Source of the DNA: Vandiemenella viatica
Taxonomy: Eukaryota; Arthropoda; Insecta; Orthoptera; Morabidae
Direction of reading: 5' to 3'
DNA: 64,000 nucleotides
Assembly (NCBI GenBank): GCA_031002005.1
Contig: JARYHS010006964.1
Coordinates: forward strand, 3,224,001 to 3,288,000
Shown here piece after piece: positions 35,642 to 46,849 of the stretch. The number at the start of each line of letters is the position of its first letter. Position 1 is the stretch's first letter. Below the pieces are notes generated by a model. That model saw nothing but the letters and a program-made list of their open reading frames with translations, was not told the DNA's origin and ran no database searches. The position numbers and the translations under genes were made by a program.

Positions 35642-35832
35642 TTTATAAACGTTTCTCGGGAAACAAACCGAGTAATATTATTATTGATGCACAATATTTC
35701 GGCTAAGAAGTCTCGACCTCTTCTTGCGAAGCTTCTCCAGTCGCTTAACACGACGATAAATATCCTCCCCGTAGAGGTAAGTTATAATAATAATAATATT
35801 ACTCGGTTTGTTTCCCGAGAAACGTTTATAAA
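35642..35832. mobile_element. Short MITE inside the Harbinger transposase intron
   Basis: Arms of about 45 bp are perfect inverted repeats (TTTATAAACGTTTCTCGGG ... CCCGAGAAACGTTTATAAA). The whole is about 190 bp. Located between transposase exons 1 and 2. Confidence 0.7.
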
Positions 35833-36229
35833 TCTTTAGTAATTGCTATTCTAGCTCTTCATCTAGCTCACTGGTTGCTGCAATAATCGAATGCCCTGCC
35901 ACCCCATGCCAAGAGCAGTTTACAATGTGCCATATCCGGATTAAGGGACAGCTGACAGTGGCTTGCGTGACATCTGGCACCGGCACACACAACGAAGAGA
36001 AATGCCAGAATCACGCCTATTATCACAAAAGCTTATTCCAAATGTATGTTCGTATGGACCAATCAGGACCATGTTAAGCCTTCGTTTTTAATTGAATTTG
36101 CTTCGTGTATATAACTAGACTTGTTAGCCCCAGAGGGAACCTACAGTTTAATGTTGAATCTGAACAACCATTAGAACATATTTCACATTTTACAGCAAGC
36201 TGTGCAAAAGATGAAGGTCGGGTTTAGGA

Positions 36230-36320
36230 CCTTCGAAAATCCCCACCTAGAAAGGGATTTAAACTGGGAACCTTTCAGTCTCAAATCAGACGCCTTAACC
36301 ACTGAACCACCAGGGTGATC
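36230..36320 (-). repeat. tRNA-like SINE head
   Basis: The minus strand reads GGTGGTTCAGTGGTTAAGGC (A-box-like) and then a B-box-like GTTTAAATCCC. A true tRNA fold is not evident. It lies in the transposase intron of the Harbinger element. Confidence 0.45.
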
Positions 36321-36486
36321 GCTTATTCAACATAAAATAAGAATTTTTGTTACATTAAGTGAGCGTTATAGAAAATTATTGGTTTAATAATATCAACTAT
36401 TTGTTCCAAGTTATTTAATATTAATCACATTTATTCAAATCAAGTACAGCAACAAGGAAATTGTATAAAAAATTAATTATAAGTTG

Positions 36487-38755
36487 TTACTCAGTAGACT
36501 GAAAATTTGTTAAATAGTCAGCTGTAGAATATGAAGAGGTGGTTCCTTGATAAGGCGTTTCTTGCTCGCGATGAGTTGTCGGACTGTATGGCGGACAACT
36601 TGATGACGATGAGGTTGACTGCGGTCTCGTTGGCAGTGCTGATGGAGATGTTGTATGAACCCAAAATGACGATGGTGGCTGCTGCTGTTCTTCTATAAGT
36701 ACCTGCTGTATTCTAATACGAGCATGCAATTGTCTGTGCGCTGGCACTTTTTTTTAGTTCTGGTAACAAGCTCATCAGAAACTGATAATGAGCATCATGA
36801 ATGACATTTTGCTTGTAGACTTCAAGTTTTTGTTTTTCTAAAGATATCATTTGTTCTATGCTGTCATTTCTTTTAAATTTCTTGGCAGGAGGCCGTCTGA
36901 AAACGGAAGATGATTTGCTTGTTGATTGTTCCATTGTTGGTAACTGATTTTCATTATATTGCTCATCAGCGTCTTCCAAATATGAGTCATTGGAACCTAA
37001 AGTAACGTCATCTTCTATTCCTTCTGCATTTTGCAGGGGTGGTATATTACTACACGTATCTCTACCAGCTAGAGTATCTTTCAAAAATGTCATCATCTGA
37101 AAGTAGGCCCACTTCGATTTCACATGACTGCCTCCCGGATCGCCAGAGTGGCCTTTACTAATCTTGGCTAGCTCTTTACGAAAATTGTCCCTCAGGCTCC
37201 TTCATTTTCCCTTAACAATTGCTAAAAAAAAAAAAATACATTTCATGTAATATGTAATGCGGCAAAACGTGGAGGACAGTTCCGAAATGCAATGTGTGTA
37301 TTATCATTATTTACAAAAAGTAATAAAATTATTAAAAATTCCTGAATAATTCTGTGAAAGTCACTTTAATAGTGTTTCTTGTGAGTATTTTATAAAGTTT
37401 TATAATAATCACTGTTCTAAAACATAATAATGCTAAATATTTTGTTTCAGATACCTTTCCACCGGAATGTCATTCAGAGCATTATCATTTTCGTTCAGAA
37501 TGGCCCACAATACAATTGCGTCAATTGTTTACGAACTTCATATTAATCATATGCCTTTCCCTACTGAAGAAATGTTTTTAACTATTTCGGAAGATTTTTT
37601 TACCCAATAGAATTTTCCTAACTGTATTGGCTGTATTGATAGAAAGCATATAAGAATCAAATGCCCTCCCCATTCTGATTCACTGTATTTCAACTATAAG
37701 CAGTACTACTCCATCGTGCTTCAAGCAGTCGCTGATGCAAATTATAAATTTATCTACATAGATGTTGGAAGCTATGGTAAGCAGAGTGATGGTGGAATTT
37801 TTAGTAAAAGCTTGATATTTCATCACCTTGAAAATAATTCACTACATGTTCCTGAACCAAGACCTCTACCAGGTTCTGATGTTATCTTGCCTCACGTTTT
37901 ACTAGCAGATGAAGCTTATCCACTGAAGCCATATTTATTGAAGCCCTACTCTCGAAGAGATTTACGAGGAGATGAAGAAACATTTAATTTTAGACTTTCG
38001 AGAGCAAGGAGAGTAGTTGAGTGTGCTTTTGGCATATTAAGTGCCAAATGGAGGTTACTGATGAAGGAAATAGAGGTGCGCCCTGAAAACATTCATAACA
38101 ACATAATCATCGATAAAGAAGGCTTGTTGCAAAACACGCAACACCAGATCTCTGTAAATATTGATAGTTATTCCTTACAATCACCAAAACCATCACGAGT
38201 AACTAACAGGGCCAGCATCAGAGCTTATGAAATCCGTGAAGGATTTAAAAAGTACTTTTGTGATGTCCAAACAAACGTCGATTGAAATAAAATGCAATGT
38301 AGCCTTTATAGTAATCGATAACAGTCAATAATTGTAACAATTATAAATTACTAGTTATAAATGATCGATTGTAAATTATAGCTAAAATTAGCTTTTAATT
38401 ATTTGATAGATATATTTGATGTACCACTTAATATGTTACTTTAGTGATAAATAATAATTTCTATAAAATGGTAACTCAATATTTTAACAACACAATGCAA
38501 ATATTACTATGTCCCAAAAAAAGGATATGTACCAAATGATGATAATATACAAGAATATTATTCAAATTTTCATTTTTTTTTTTTACAATCCTATTTTATT
38601 TAACGTAATGTTGGGTACTCACATGACTCATTTAATTCTGATGCGATTTCCTGCCACAACTTCTTGGACACATCACGGTTATGGTATTCTTTCGAGGTCT
38701 GATCCCACAAAGGTTTTCTCTCAAAAACTAAAGAAATCAACTTCTCTGTATTCAT
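36487..38755 (-). pseudogene. MADF/BESS (Myb-like) accessory protein of the Harbinger element
   Basis: Exon 1 (38,755-38,623) gives the MADF start (MNTEKLISLVFERKPLWD) and ends at a GTGAGT donor. The intron is 37,222-38,622. Exon 2 starts at 37,221 and continues the MADF domain (LRDNFRKELAKISKGHSGD, VKSKWAYFQMM). A BESS-like motif (YQFLMSLLPELKK) and a Pro/Ser-rich tail follow. Lesions: a TGA at 37,202-37,204 where Trp is expected in KGK-W-RSLRD, and one extra A in an 8-base run (36,748-36,755). MADF partners bring Harbinger transposase to the element ends and the nucleus. Exon 2 lies inside the transposase intron. Confidence 0.88.
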
Positions 38756-41700
38756 TTTGGACGTACGTGCACGCAGCAAAAACCAAACAAACTTGCTTCC
38801 AGATTCTGGACGTGCGCGCGCGCGCGTCAACTGACGGCCAACTCGCTTCCACTGTGACCACACTGATCTGATTTGCAGTGTTTGTTTCACTGCGGCGAAC
38901 ACGCGCGAGCGCGCACGTCCAATTGGTCGTCAGTGTACGCATCCACTGTGACCACAGCCTAAGGGCGGACAAATACCACACATGCCAGTATCCTCACAAA
39001 CCTATGGCCCTAAACCTATGGCAGGAATCATTGTACTAAATAAAGAACTAACTGTAACCAAAATATCACAATACTGTGATGAGCACACAGCATGTGCAGA
39101 GATCGATACCGGGTGGTGTAGCGTTACTTTGGTATCGATGTACTGCCAATATAAGGACCCTATAGATGCTTATCTAAATAAAATAAGAAAAATTTGCACT
39201 GAGTTACAAGATCAAAGGATAATTATAACAGCAGATATAAATGCACACTCCCCGCTCTGGTACAGTGATACAACGGCTGAAGGAGGCTTAATGGTAGAGG
39301 AACTGTTAAATGAGTTATGCCTGGAAGTCAGGAACTGCCCTAATAATGCTCCAACCTTTAGTAATAGAGCCGGTGCAAAATCGAATATCGATGTAACGCT
39401 GACCAACCAGCTGGCAGGAAACCTAGCCAGAAACTGGAGGATGGTTGGAAACGAAACTACAAGTGACCACAACTTGATTCTGTTTGATCTGGCCAAAGGT
39501 AGGTTGCAAATCAATGGAATTAACAACACAAGGAAAAAATATAACTTACGTAGGGCAGATTGGGCAAAACTAAGAGATGAATTCCGTCTACCAGTGGATC
39601 TATTGGAAGGTAATGATGTAGATATCATAGCAAGAGGGATCACGCGTGAAATTCAGCGCGTAATGAAAATGGTCATTCCCCTCAAAAGACCAGCGAATAC
39701 TACAGATATACCGTGGAGCGACCGACTGCAAAAACTACGATTGGAGATGAGGAAGGCGAGAAAAGAGTACCAACGGTGCATGATTGCTGCCGATAGGTGC
39801 TTGCTTCTCGATAGATACAGGGAAAGGAAGACTGCCTTTAAAGAGCTGCTAATAAAAACAAAGCAGCAGAGTTGGGAGGCTTATGTAAACGCTAATTTAA
39901 AGTCAGATCCCTGGGGCGTCCCTTACAAGATCGCAGCTAACAAATTGAGATCACCGACTATACTATCAACCGTAAGAAGGGCAGACGGGACCATGACGCC
40001 CAATTGGAGCGCAACAGCTGAGGAACTGTTAAAAGTACTATTACCCGACGATGAGGCAGTAGGTGAAAGTTTAGAGCAAGAAAATCTCCGTAAAGGTCAC
40101 AATTGAATTTATACCTCAGCTACATTAGCGGATGATGTGACACCGGACGAAGTAATAAAGCGATTAACGCTATGTCGCGGAAAAAGACACCTGGACCGGA
40201 CGGAATCGCTGCTGAAGTGCTCCAGGCATTAGTGGTTCAGTTGACTTCACCACTCTGCATACTGTTTAATAAATGCCTTCAGCAAGGCAGGGTTCCAAAT
40301 ATCTGGAAGCAGAGTGAAGTGGTGATCCAAAAGAAGGGGAACGACAAGGATCCATTAAATCCTAAATCCTACCGGCCGATCTGTCTGCTAAATGTGCTTG
40401 GAAAAGTGCAGGAAAAAATTTTAGCATGGAAACTACAGGAACACAGGAAAAAGTATGGTATGAGTATACATCAGTTTGGTTTCAGAGCGGGTAGGTCGAC
40501 AGAGGATGCCATAAATAAGACCGTGCATCTAGTGAAAAGTAGTAATAGCAAGTATGTAATAGCTATCGCTGTCGACATTTCTGGAGCATTCGATAACTTA
40601 TGGTGGCCGTCTCCTTTTAGCCGCCTGCGAGCAATAGGAATTACTAGTAACCTCTATGGAACGCTACGCGACTACTGTAAAAACCGATTTGCCAAACTAA
40701 GATGTCCACAAGTGACTAGAGAGAAAAAATTAACTAAAGGCTATCCGCAAGGATCGGTGTGTGGACCAGTGTTTTGGGACGTAACATTCGAAATGGCCAT
40801 AGAAAGCATGATTGGGCAAGAAGGACTCCTGGGGCTGGTTGCCTTCGCGGATGACCTTCTACTGCCGATACAAGGTGAAACAAGGGACGAAGTAGAGACT
40901 AGAAGCAGAATGGCATTAAGACATTTACAAAACTGGTGCTCCAAAGTGAAATTAACCCTTGCACCACACAAGACTCAATTCATGGTTCTCAGTGGCCGCC
41001 CCAAGCGAAATCCAATAATTAAAGTTAACAACGTCTCCATAAAAAGAGTTAGAACTTGTAAATATCTGGGAGTCACGCTAGACGAGCGACTAAACTTTAC
41101 TGACCATATAACGGAGGTGTGCAGTCGTGCCAAAATAGTGATGAACAAACTGATCAGTATTGGGCAAAGAAGATTTCATCTTCCAACGTCCATAATAAGG
41201 AGGTATCACGACAGTATATTATCCTCGATTGTGGGATATGCTGCTAGCAATTGGGAGCATAATTTACGACAAGTTAAACCTCGCCAGGCACTAAAAAACG
41301 TACAAAGAAGCATATTGATAAGATTAAGTGGTGCATATAGCACAACAGCGACCGACTCTCTGCTGGTTGCGTTGGGCGTTTGGCCACTTGACCTAGAAGC
41401 TAGAAAGAGAGGGGCACACTATTGGCTACGAACCGGTGACGCCCAAAAAGTAGAACAAATTTTAGGAAGACCGGTTACAGAAGCACGGGAAATAAAAACA
41501 GTCTTGATGGAAGAATGGCAACAACAGTGGTCGCGTAGTACGACTAGCAGGAGAACCTACAATATTTGGCCAACTATTCAAGAGAGATTAAACCTTCGTC
41601 ACCTAGATGCCGTCAACCGGACTTGTTCATTACATCACTGGACACGGGCCATATCCCAGCCTACTACATAAAAGAGGACTAAAAGACACAAGCTTGTGTG

Positions 41701-42104
41701 AGTGCGGGGAAGAGGGTACACCCGAACACATCGTCTGGGATTGCACACAAATGGCAGAAGCCAGAAACGAAGGATTTCATGAACTAAGAAACATGAAAAC
41801 AGAAGACATACTAAAAAATGAGCAACTATGGCGCAAACTAGACGAAGTGATGCAAAATATATCCAAATTGCAAAAGGAGAGATTCATGCAAAGTTTAGCG
41901 GCAACAAGTCAATCCGGTTATGAGGTCACAGGGTAACACCCGAGAGCAGCCACAAGCTAATGCGTGTCTAAGCGCTCGATCAGCGAGTCATATATCGTGC
42001 TGAAAACGCAACCAGCTGGTCTGCGGAGAGGAGTGCTTAAACCATATTAAAGGCTTTAAATGGACCGTTTAGCAGTAACACCACTGGAGATTCTATCTAC
42101 AAAC

Positions 42105-43735
42105 AAGAACTTGCTAAAGCAACACTTATAAAAGTATATAGTGTATGTATAAGTTCTTTACTAGTGCTCACATGAACTATAGTCCAATGCATAAAATGTG
42201 GTCTGACATTGCAATAACACAAATAATAGATAATAGTTGCAGTCTCGAGCCGCTTCTGAAGTAAAACATTGTTATCTCTTAAAATATGTAAAAATGTTAA
42301 CAGCTAGTAATGAGTAAAAGTTGTAAATTATGTAGCCAATAATCTTAAAATAGTAATTTGTTCAAATATTGAAAATAACAAATACCGGCAGTAGATGTTA
42401 AACTAATCTAGTTCACCTGTGAAAACGAACAACCTACTAGCCGGAATGTTAAAGACTTCTTACTTCTGCAATTACATAAAATTAATTCTCACAACCAATG
42501 TTGGAGGTGGCCAGTCTCCCGACGGGCAGCCTTCTCGGTCACTTTGGCTGCCAGAGAGACTGAGAACGTGCACTATTCCGGGAGATTTGGAATTCGGATT
42601 AACGCACATATACCAATGCTGGATAATGCTTTCTTAGATGGTAGAGTAGTAGATAGTAGTAATAGTTTAGTAATAGTAGCAGTGGTAGACGCACAAAGTG
42701 ACATAGTGAAATATTAAAAATTCTAACCATAAAGTGGACAGGAAACTGTAGACACCATACAAAACTAGAAAACAGTAATAAATCAATTATGACAAAATGC
42801 AGCAAGTTTAGAAAATTATAATATATGTTAACAGCGAAACAATTCGTATGTATCGTGCCAACAAGAAAAGACTGTACAGATATTGCCAAAACCATACATA
42901 ACAAAAATTGAAATTATTCATTGTGGATATATCTGTTGAAATATCAAATGTAAAACTGTTGTGGTAAATTAAGGCCTATTTTAGTTTCTAGATACTAGGC
43001 TGTAAAAATGTGTGCTAAATAAAAAAAAAAAAAAAATGTTGCACAATTTTTTGTCTCCGCGACTACCAATGTACATATTCCACCTTCCGTATAGAGTAAA
43101 TCCCACAATCTGACAACCACTTTTTGTGATGGCTTCTTTTTCTGACACCGGGGTAATTGTTGTTTATGCAGTATTAGCAGAAGTCTATTAGTTATAATTG
43201 TTATAGTGAACGACAAAAGGCTGCGTGAAGTTCTTTATGGCTTGAGTGTTGGTAGCCTGATACAGGTTAGAAAGGTTTCTTGTAATGAAACACAGGTTAC
43301 AGTAAAAGTTCAGGTTTATTGTCGTTCTTTAAGCCAAGACAGTTCTACAAACGCTGAACGCAACTCCTGTTACACGCAATACGTTAGCTGCTATGCACTG
43401 TCGAATTTGGATGTACTCCAGCAGAAACGGGATAGCGAAAGTGAATTGTTGGTGGCGCACTGTTCCATTGTATGTTACTACACGAGCTCCACGCGAAGAC
43501 TGAGTGCGACTCACTACAACTATGCCTACACTCGAGAACCGCCGACAGCTTATCACGTGAAAGCATAATGTTGCCGGCGTGCCTCTCCCGCTAACATTCA
43601 CTTCGCTTTTACTGAATACTCGGAGTTATTTGGTCCCCTTATAGAGGATCACTTTGTAAACGATCATAGGATTGTGCTCCATGTACATTTTAACCTCTTC
43701 CCATCTTGGCCTCCAATCTGAATAATGGGCTCAAT
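42105..43735. other. No gene recognised; possibly 3' UTR of the R1-clade element at left
   Basis: A frame at 43,206-43,568 on plus and its antisense partner show no family resemblance. An A-tract lies at 43,021-43,036. Confidence 0.35.
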
Positions 43736-43739
43736 GCAA

Positions 43740-44080
43740 TATTCTGTGTGATCCCGCACCATTGGTCGGAGACTAGCAGGAGCTTGAATAGGGAATCATC
43801 ATATGTGGAGTCTATCATTAACACCACAACATAAACGTCAGCGTTTAATGTGGTGCCAAGAGCGGAAAACATGTACTGCTTCCAAATGGCGTCGCGCTGT
43901 GCTAACTGATTAATCACGGTTCTGTATTACCTGGCATGACCATAGTCGATAAATAGGGTAACGACCTGACCAAAGGTCCCATTCTTCCAATAATTTGGAG
44001 ACGCCCAGTGGTCATGGTTTTTGGAGCCATTTGCTATGATTTCAGGTCAGTGACTGAAGGTAGTAATTGAAGTAACCCGG
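43740..44080 (+). pseudogene. Tc1-like transposase remnant
   Basis: The plus frame near 43,815-43,930 reads TPQHKRQRLMWCQERKTCTA and then WRRAVLTD (stop) SRFC. This is the segment of Tc1-type transposases around the first catalytic Asp, with stops. No inverted ends were found. Confidence 0.6.
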
Positions 44081-44339
44081 TCGTTTCAACGGTACATCAT
44101 TAATATCCTTGGACCTCGTTCGACAATATCGTTGTGCGAATTTTCATCAGGCTAATACTCGTCTACACACGGCACTATGAGCTGTCTGCACGATGTGCAG
44201 GAACTCCCGCGGTCAGTAAGATTTGTCCTCGGAAGATCATATGTGAGAGCAGCTCGGAAGTCAACTCCGTTCCAGTGACAGTATATAGTGAACTTGTATT
44301 AATTTAATGTAATTGCAATCGAGCGCGGCTCAGATGGTA

Positions 44340-45110
44340 ATTTTCCTATACACTCCATTTCCCTCCATTCCATACACCCCTACTTATTACCTCTGCAGAT
44401 TTCAACTTTGAATTCTTTCAAATTTTTGGTAAGTTATTCACCAATTCTCTCGTTAACGTATTCAAATCTCTGATCCCTTACTTACGAAACAAAATATTCC
44501 TGCACCTTTGTGACTGAAATCGAGTGCCTTCTTGTGGTCATGGTCATATTTTCCCTTCCATCAATCACTTTCAATGCCTTTTCACCAGTATACGCCATGT
44601 TCACTCCTATGACACTCTTAACCCTCCTCCTATCTTCCAATGAATCCCATTCCAGCTCTTTCTTGTTACTGATTACATTATGCGGTAACAAATTTAGCAT
44701 ACACTCCATCTCCTCTATGTGATCCAAACATTTTGGCCCCCTACTACATCGACATATCCAAGAAATGGTCTGACTAAAGTTTCTTTACTTCTCTGGAACA
44801 TCACATCATTACACTCTCCAACAAGTGCTGGATTTTGTAACATTTTCCTACTACCTATCCCATGTGCCCTGCCCAGTTAAGCTACAATTGAGTTACAACA
44901 GTTTTGGGCCAGCCGGCCAGATAAGGATACAATGGCTTCATTACACCCTTTCCAACCAAATCAGTGCATGCATCCATGCTGAATCGGGTACCACCAAGTT
45001 CTTTGTAACTTTAACTTAATTTTGTAATCTCTGGAACACCACGTAACCTCCCAACCAGTGAAGTTTAAAATCGTTTTCTCCTCCCTTCTGTCTGGATGCT
45101 TCCATTTTCT
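44340..45110 (-). mobile_element. CR1/L2-group element fragment, copy 2
   Basis: The minus frame reads KELEWDSLEDRRRVKSVIG and MAYTGEKALKVIDGR, matching KELEWDILQDRRRMRRVMG and HRAYTGGEAWKDIA in the copy at 52.3 kb. The noncoding 3' ends also match. It is more decayed than that copy. Confidence 0.7.
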
Positions 45111-45114
45111 TTTG

Positions 45115-46845
45115 TCAGACAGTGAAACTATAAATTTCTAGGTTATATAAACAAGATCGCGTTTGATATGGTATCGAAGGAAGCAGATGATAAAGCAGAT
45201 ATGAGTGGTATATACAGTACCAATAGTAATTTTTATTACACAATGTATGAAATATACCGCCTGCTTTATAACTGGCAACAGTAGATAATCTTTATTACTA
45301 TATCTAAATCTTCCTCCAAAATAGAAGTACTGCAAATAATTTTATATACCTACTGTTTTAATTTATTAAGGTAGTTTCCATTAGGAAAAAAATTGTTTGC
45401 CTTATTATCTGTGTAATGTTTGTTTTTGTTTCAATATAAATCAGAAAATATTTCTATTATCCAAGTAGTACCACATTTGGTGACAGAAAATTTCGGGATA
45501 AATAGATTTACAGCCATAGGCTTTCCATATGTCATGAATGCCAACGATATCAACTACTTGAATTGGCTGTAGGGAGTCAGATTCATACTGATCATTATTG
45601 TAATTACTTGTTGCATTCGCTATTTTTTTTATCTCTCCCATGCAGTATTTATACGAATGTTTATATGTTGTTGATCACTGATTACATCAGTCTGCCAGTT
45701 CTAGCTATCTGTAAAATTTGTAACTTCTCCACCTCATCACATGGCAGTGGTTTTCATTAGAAGGGAGTGGAATCAGGGCCATCATCACCAACACATCAAA
45801 TCACTGCACCTTTGAGACGTCCTGAAACTGAACTCCTTCTGAATTTCCACCAATACTAGACTCTGTTATCTGATTTGGATCAACGCATTCCCGAAGAAAA
45901 AATTACTTTATTATTGTTTGTTTGATTCTATTCATACATTTTGAAAACTCAATCCTTATGTTTTGTTTCAAATTGATTTTAAGGCGGTTTCATACTTTGT
46001 TTTATCCTCTCTTCGCCAAAAATCCAAAGACCAATAAATTATTGCTATTAATCAAACATTTTAATCTTTGAATTGAAATGCTGTTGCAGAGTCATTACAA
46101 TTATGAACCACATACTTTGACATTCAGGAGCACACTGAAGCATTTTAGTTGATCATAAATTAAAAACACGCAACACAACTATCTTGTAGTTACAGTAATC
46201 AAGAAGGTTTGTAGTTGAAACTTTGGACAAAGGGCATAACTATGTAGATGAGATCCAGGGTAATCGCTAAAGCTTTTAAACACCTACAGCCACAGAATAC
46301 TCATGAGGTCTTTTAAATATGGAAAAATCGCTGACTTCGCTGTATAGAAAAGCAGGATGATTACTGTGAATAGACTGCAGAAATAAGGATCTACTAGACG
46401 ACCAGTGCAAAAATTTCGTGAATAAAATACAATGAATAGCGAGGTTGAATGCTTGTAATATAATGAAAAGTATAACCGTACTTTTGTGGCTAATATTTAT
46501 TTTTTTAGTTTAATAGGTACACATCAAAATACTTACAAAATATTACGAAACAGTCTGGAAAATTTAAAACACTCTGTATTTACGACAAACTGTCACTGAC
46601 CTTAACAGAACACAACCAACCTGAACAAAATGCACACAACAAATCAACATCTCTGTAATATTTGTTTCTGTGCGAATAAAATGTGTACATTGGAATTGTA
46701 TAGCAAACGAAAGTGTTTCCATATCAGAAAAAGATATCCGAAAAGCTACTTATTGAATAAATAAAAGTTTATTGACATCATCTGTGATATCTGCTGTTGC
46801 AATCTAGCGACTTGGCTCTGAACTTTCTCATACGCACTATCACTT
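45115..46845. other. No gene seen
   Basis: AT-rich, no recognisable frames, repeats or RNA genes. Confidence 0.4.
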
Positions 46846-46849
46846 TAAG

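Larger units (their letters stand above)
35099..38285 (+). pseudogene. PIF/Harbinger DDE transposase, two exons, one premature stop
   Basis: Exon 1 (35,099-35,385) encodes FFGYFRMRPETFNYIL and MEKLAVTLR. A GTAAAT donor at 35,386 and a TTTGTTTCAG acceptor ending at 37,450 join a split Arg codon to exon 2 (37,451-38,285), giving a protein of about 373 residues, normal for the family. Exon 2 has the DDE residues: Asp in CIGCIDRKHIRI, Asp in LLADEAYPLKPYLL and Glu in RARRVVECAFGIL. A TAG at 37,608-37,610 replaces the Trp expected before NFPNCIGC. Otherwise the frame is open. The transposase cuts at the ends and inserts at TAA-like 3-bp sites. The exon-2 frame past the stop is intact, indicating recent inactivation. 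Confidence 0.92.
34929..38959 (+). mobile_element. Complete PIF/Harbinger DNA transposon, 4031 bp
   Basis: Perfect inverted ends begin GGCTGTGGTCACAGTGGATG and extend about 35 bp. TAA duplications flank it (34,926-34,928 and 38,960-38,962). Subterminal GTGCGCGCTCGTCAGTGT repeats lie at the left. It encodes both standard Harbinger proteins, a DDE transposase (plus) and a MADF/BESS protein (minus), each with one intron. It inserted into the endonuclease region of the R1-clade element. Confidence 0.95.
34804..41936 (+). pseudogene. R1-type ORF2: AP endonuclease, reverse transcriptase, C-terminal Cys-His motif
   Basis: Begins with ATG 34,804 (VAQINARW ... DVICLQEP), is interrupted by the Harbinger element, and resumes at 38,963. 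Endonuclease residues visible: ITADINAHSPLWYSD, SNIDVTLTN and TTSDHNLILFD. RT: KKTPGPDGIAAEVL, YRPICLLNVLGKVQEKIL, QFGFRAGRSTEDA, AVDISGAFDNLWWPSP (catalytic Asp), KGYPQGSVCGPVFWD and AFADDLLLPI (catalytic Asp pair). C-terminus: CECGEEGTPEHIVWDC, the R1-clade Cys-His motif. Lesions: TAG at 34,921-34,923, TGA at 40,104-40,106, a 1-bp loss near 40,155 and a frameshift near 41,610. Confidence 0.88.
33550..42100 (+). mobile_element. R1-clade non-LTR retrotransposon carrying a nested Harbinger element
   Basis: Two consecutive frames, gag-like ORF1 and endonuclease/RT ORF2, abut as TAG-ATG at 34,801-34,806. The 5' end is truncated within gag. The 3' boundary is not resolved; about 100-400 bp of 3' UTR follow 41,936. 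ORF2 is split at 34,928/38,963 by a 4031-bp DNA transposon. R1-clade membership rests on AFDNLWWP and the C-terminal Cys-His motif. Many R1-clade elements choose specific targets; here the target cannot be read. Confidence 0.8.
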
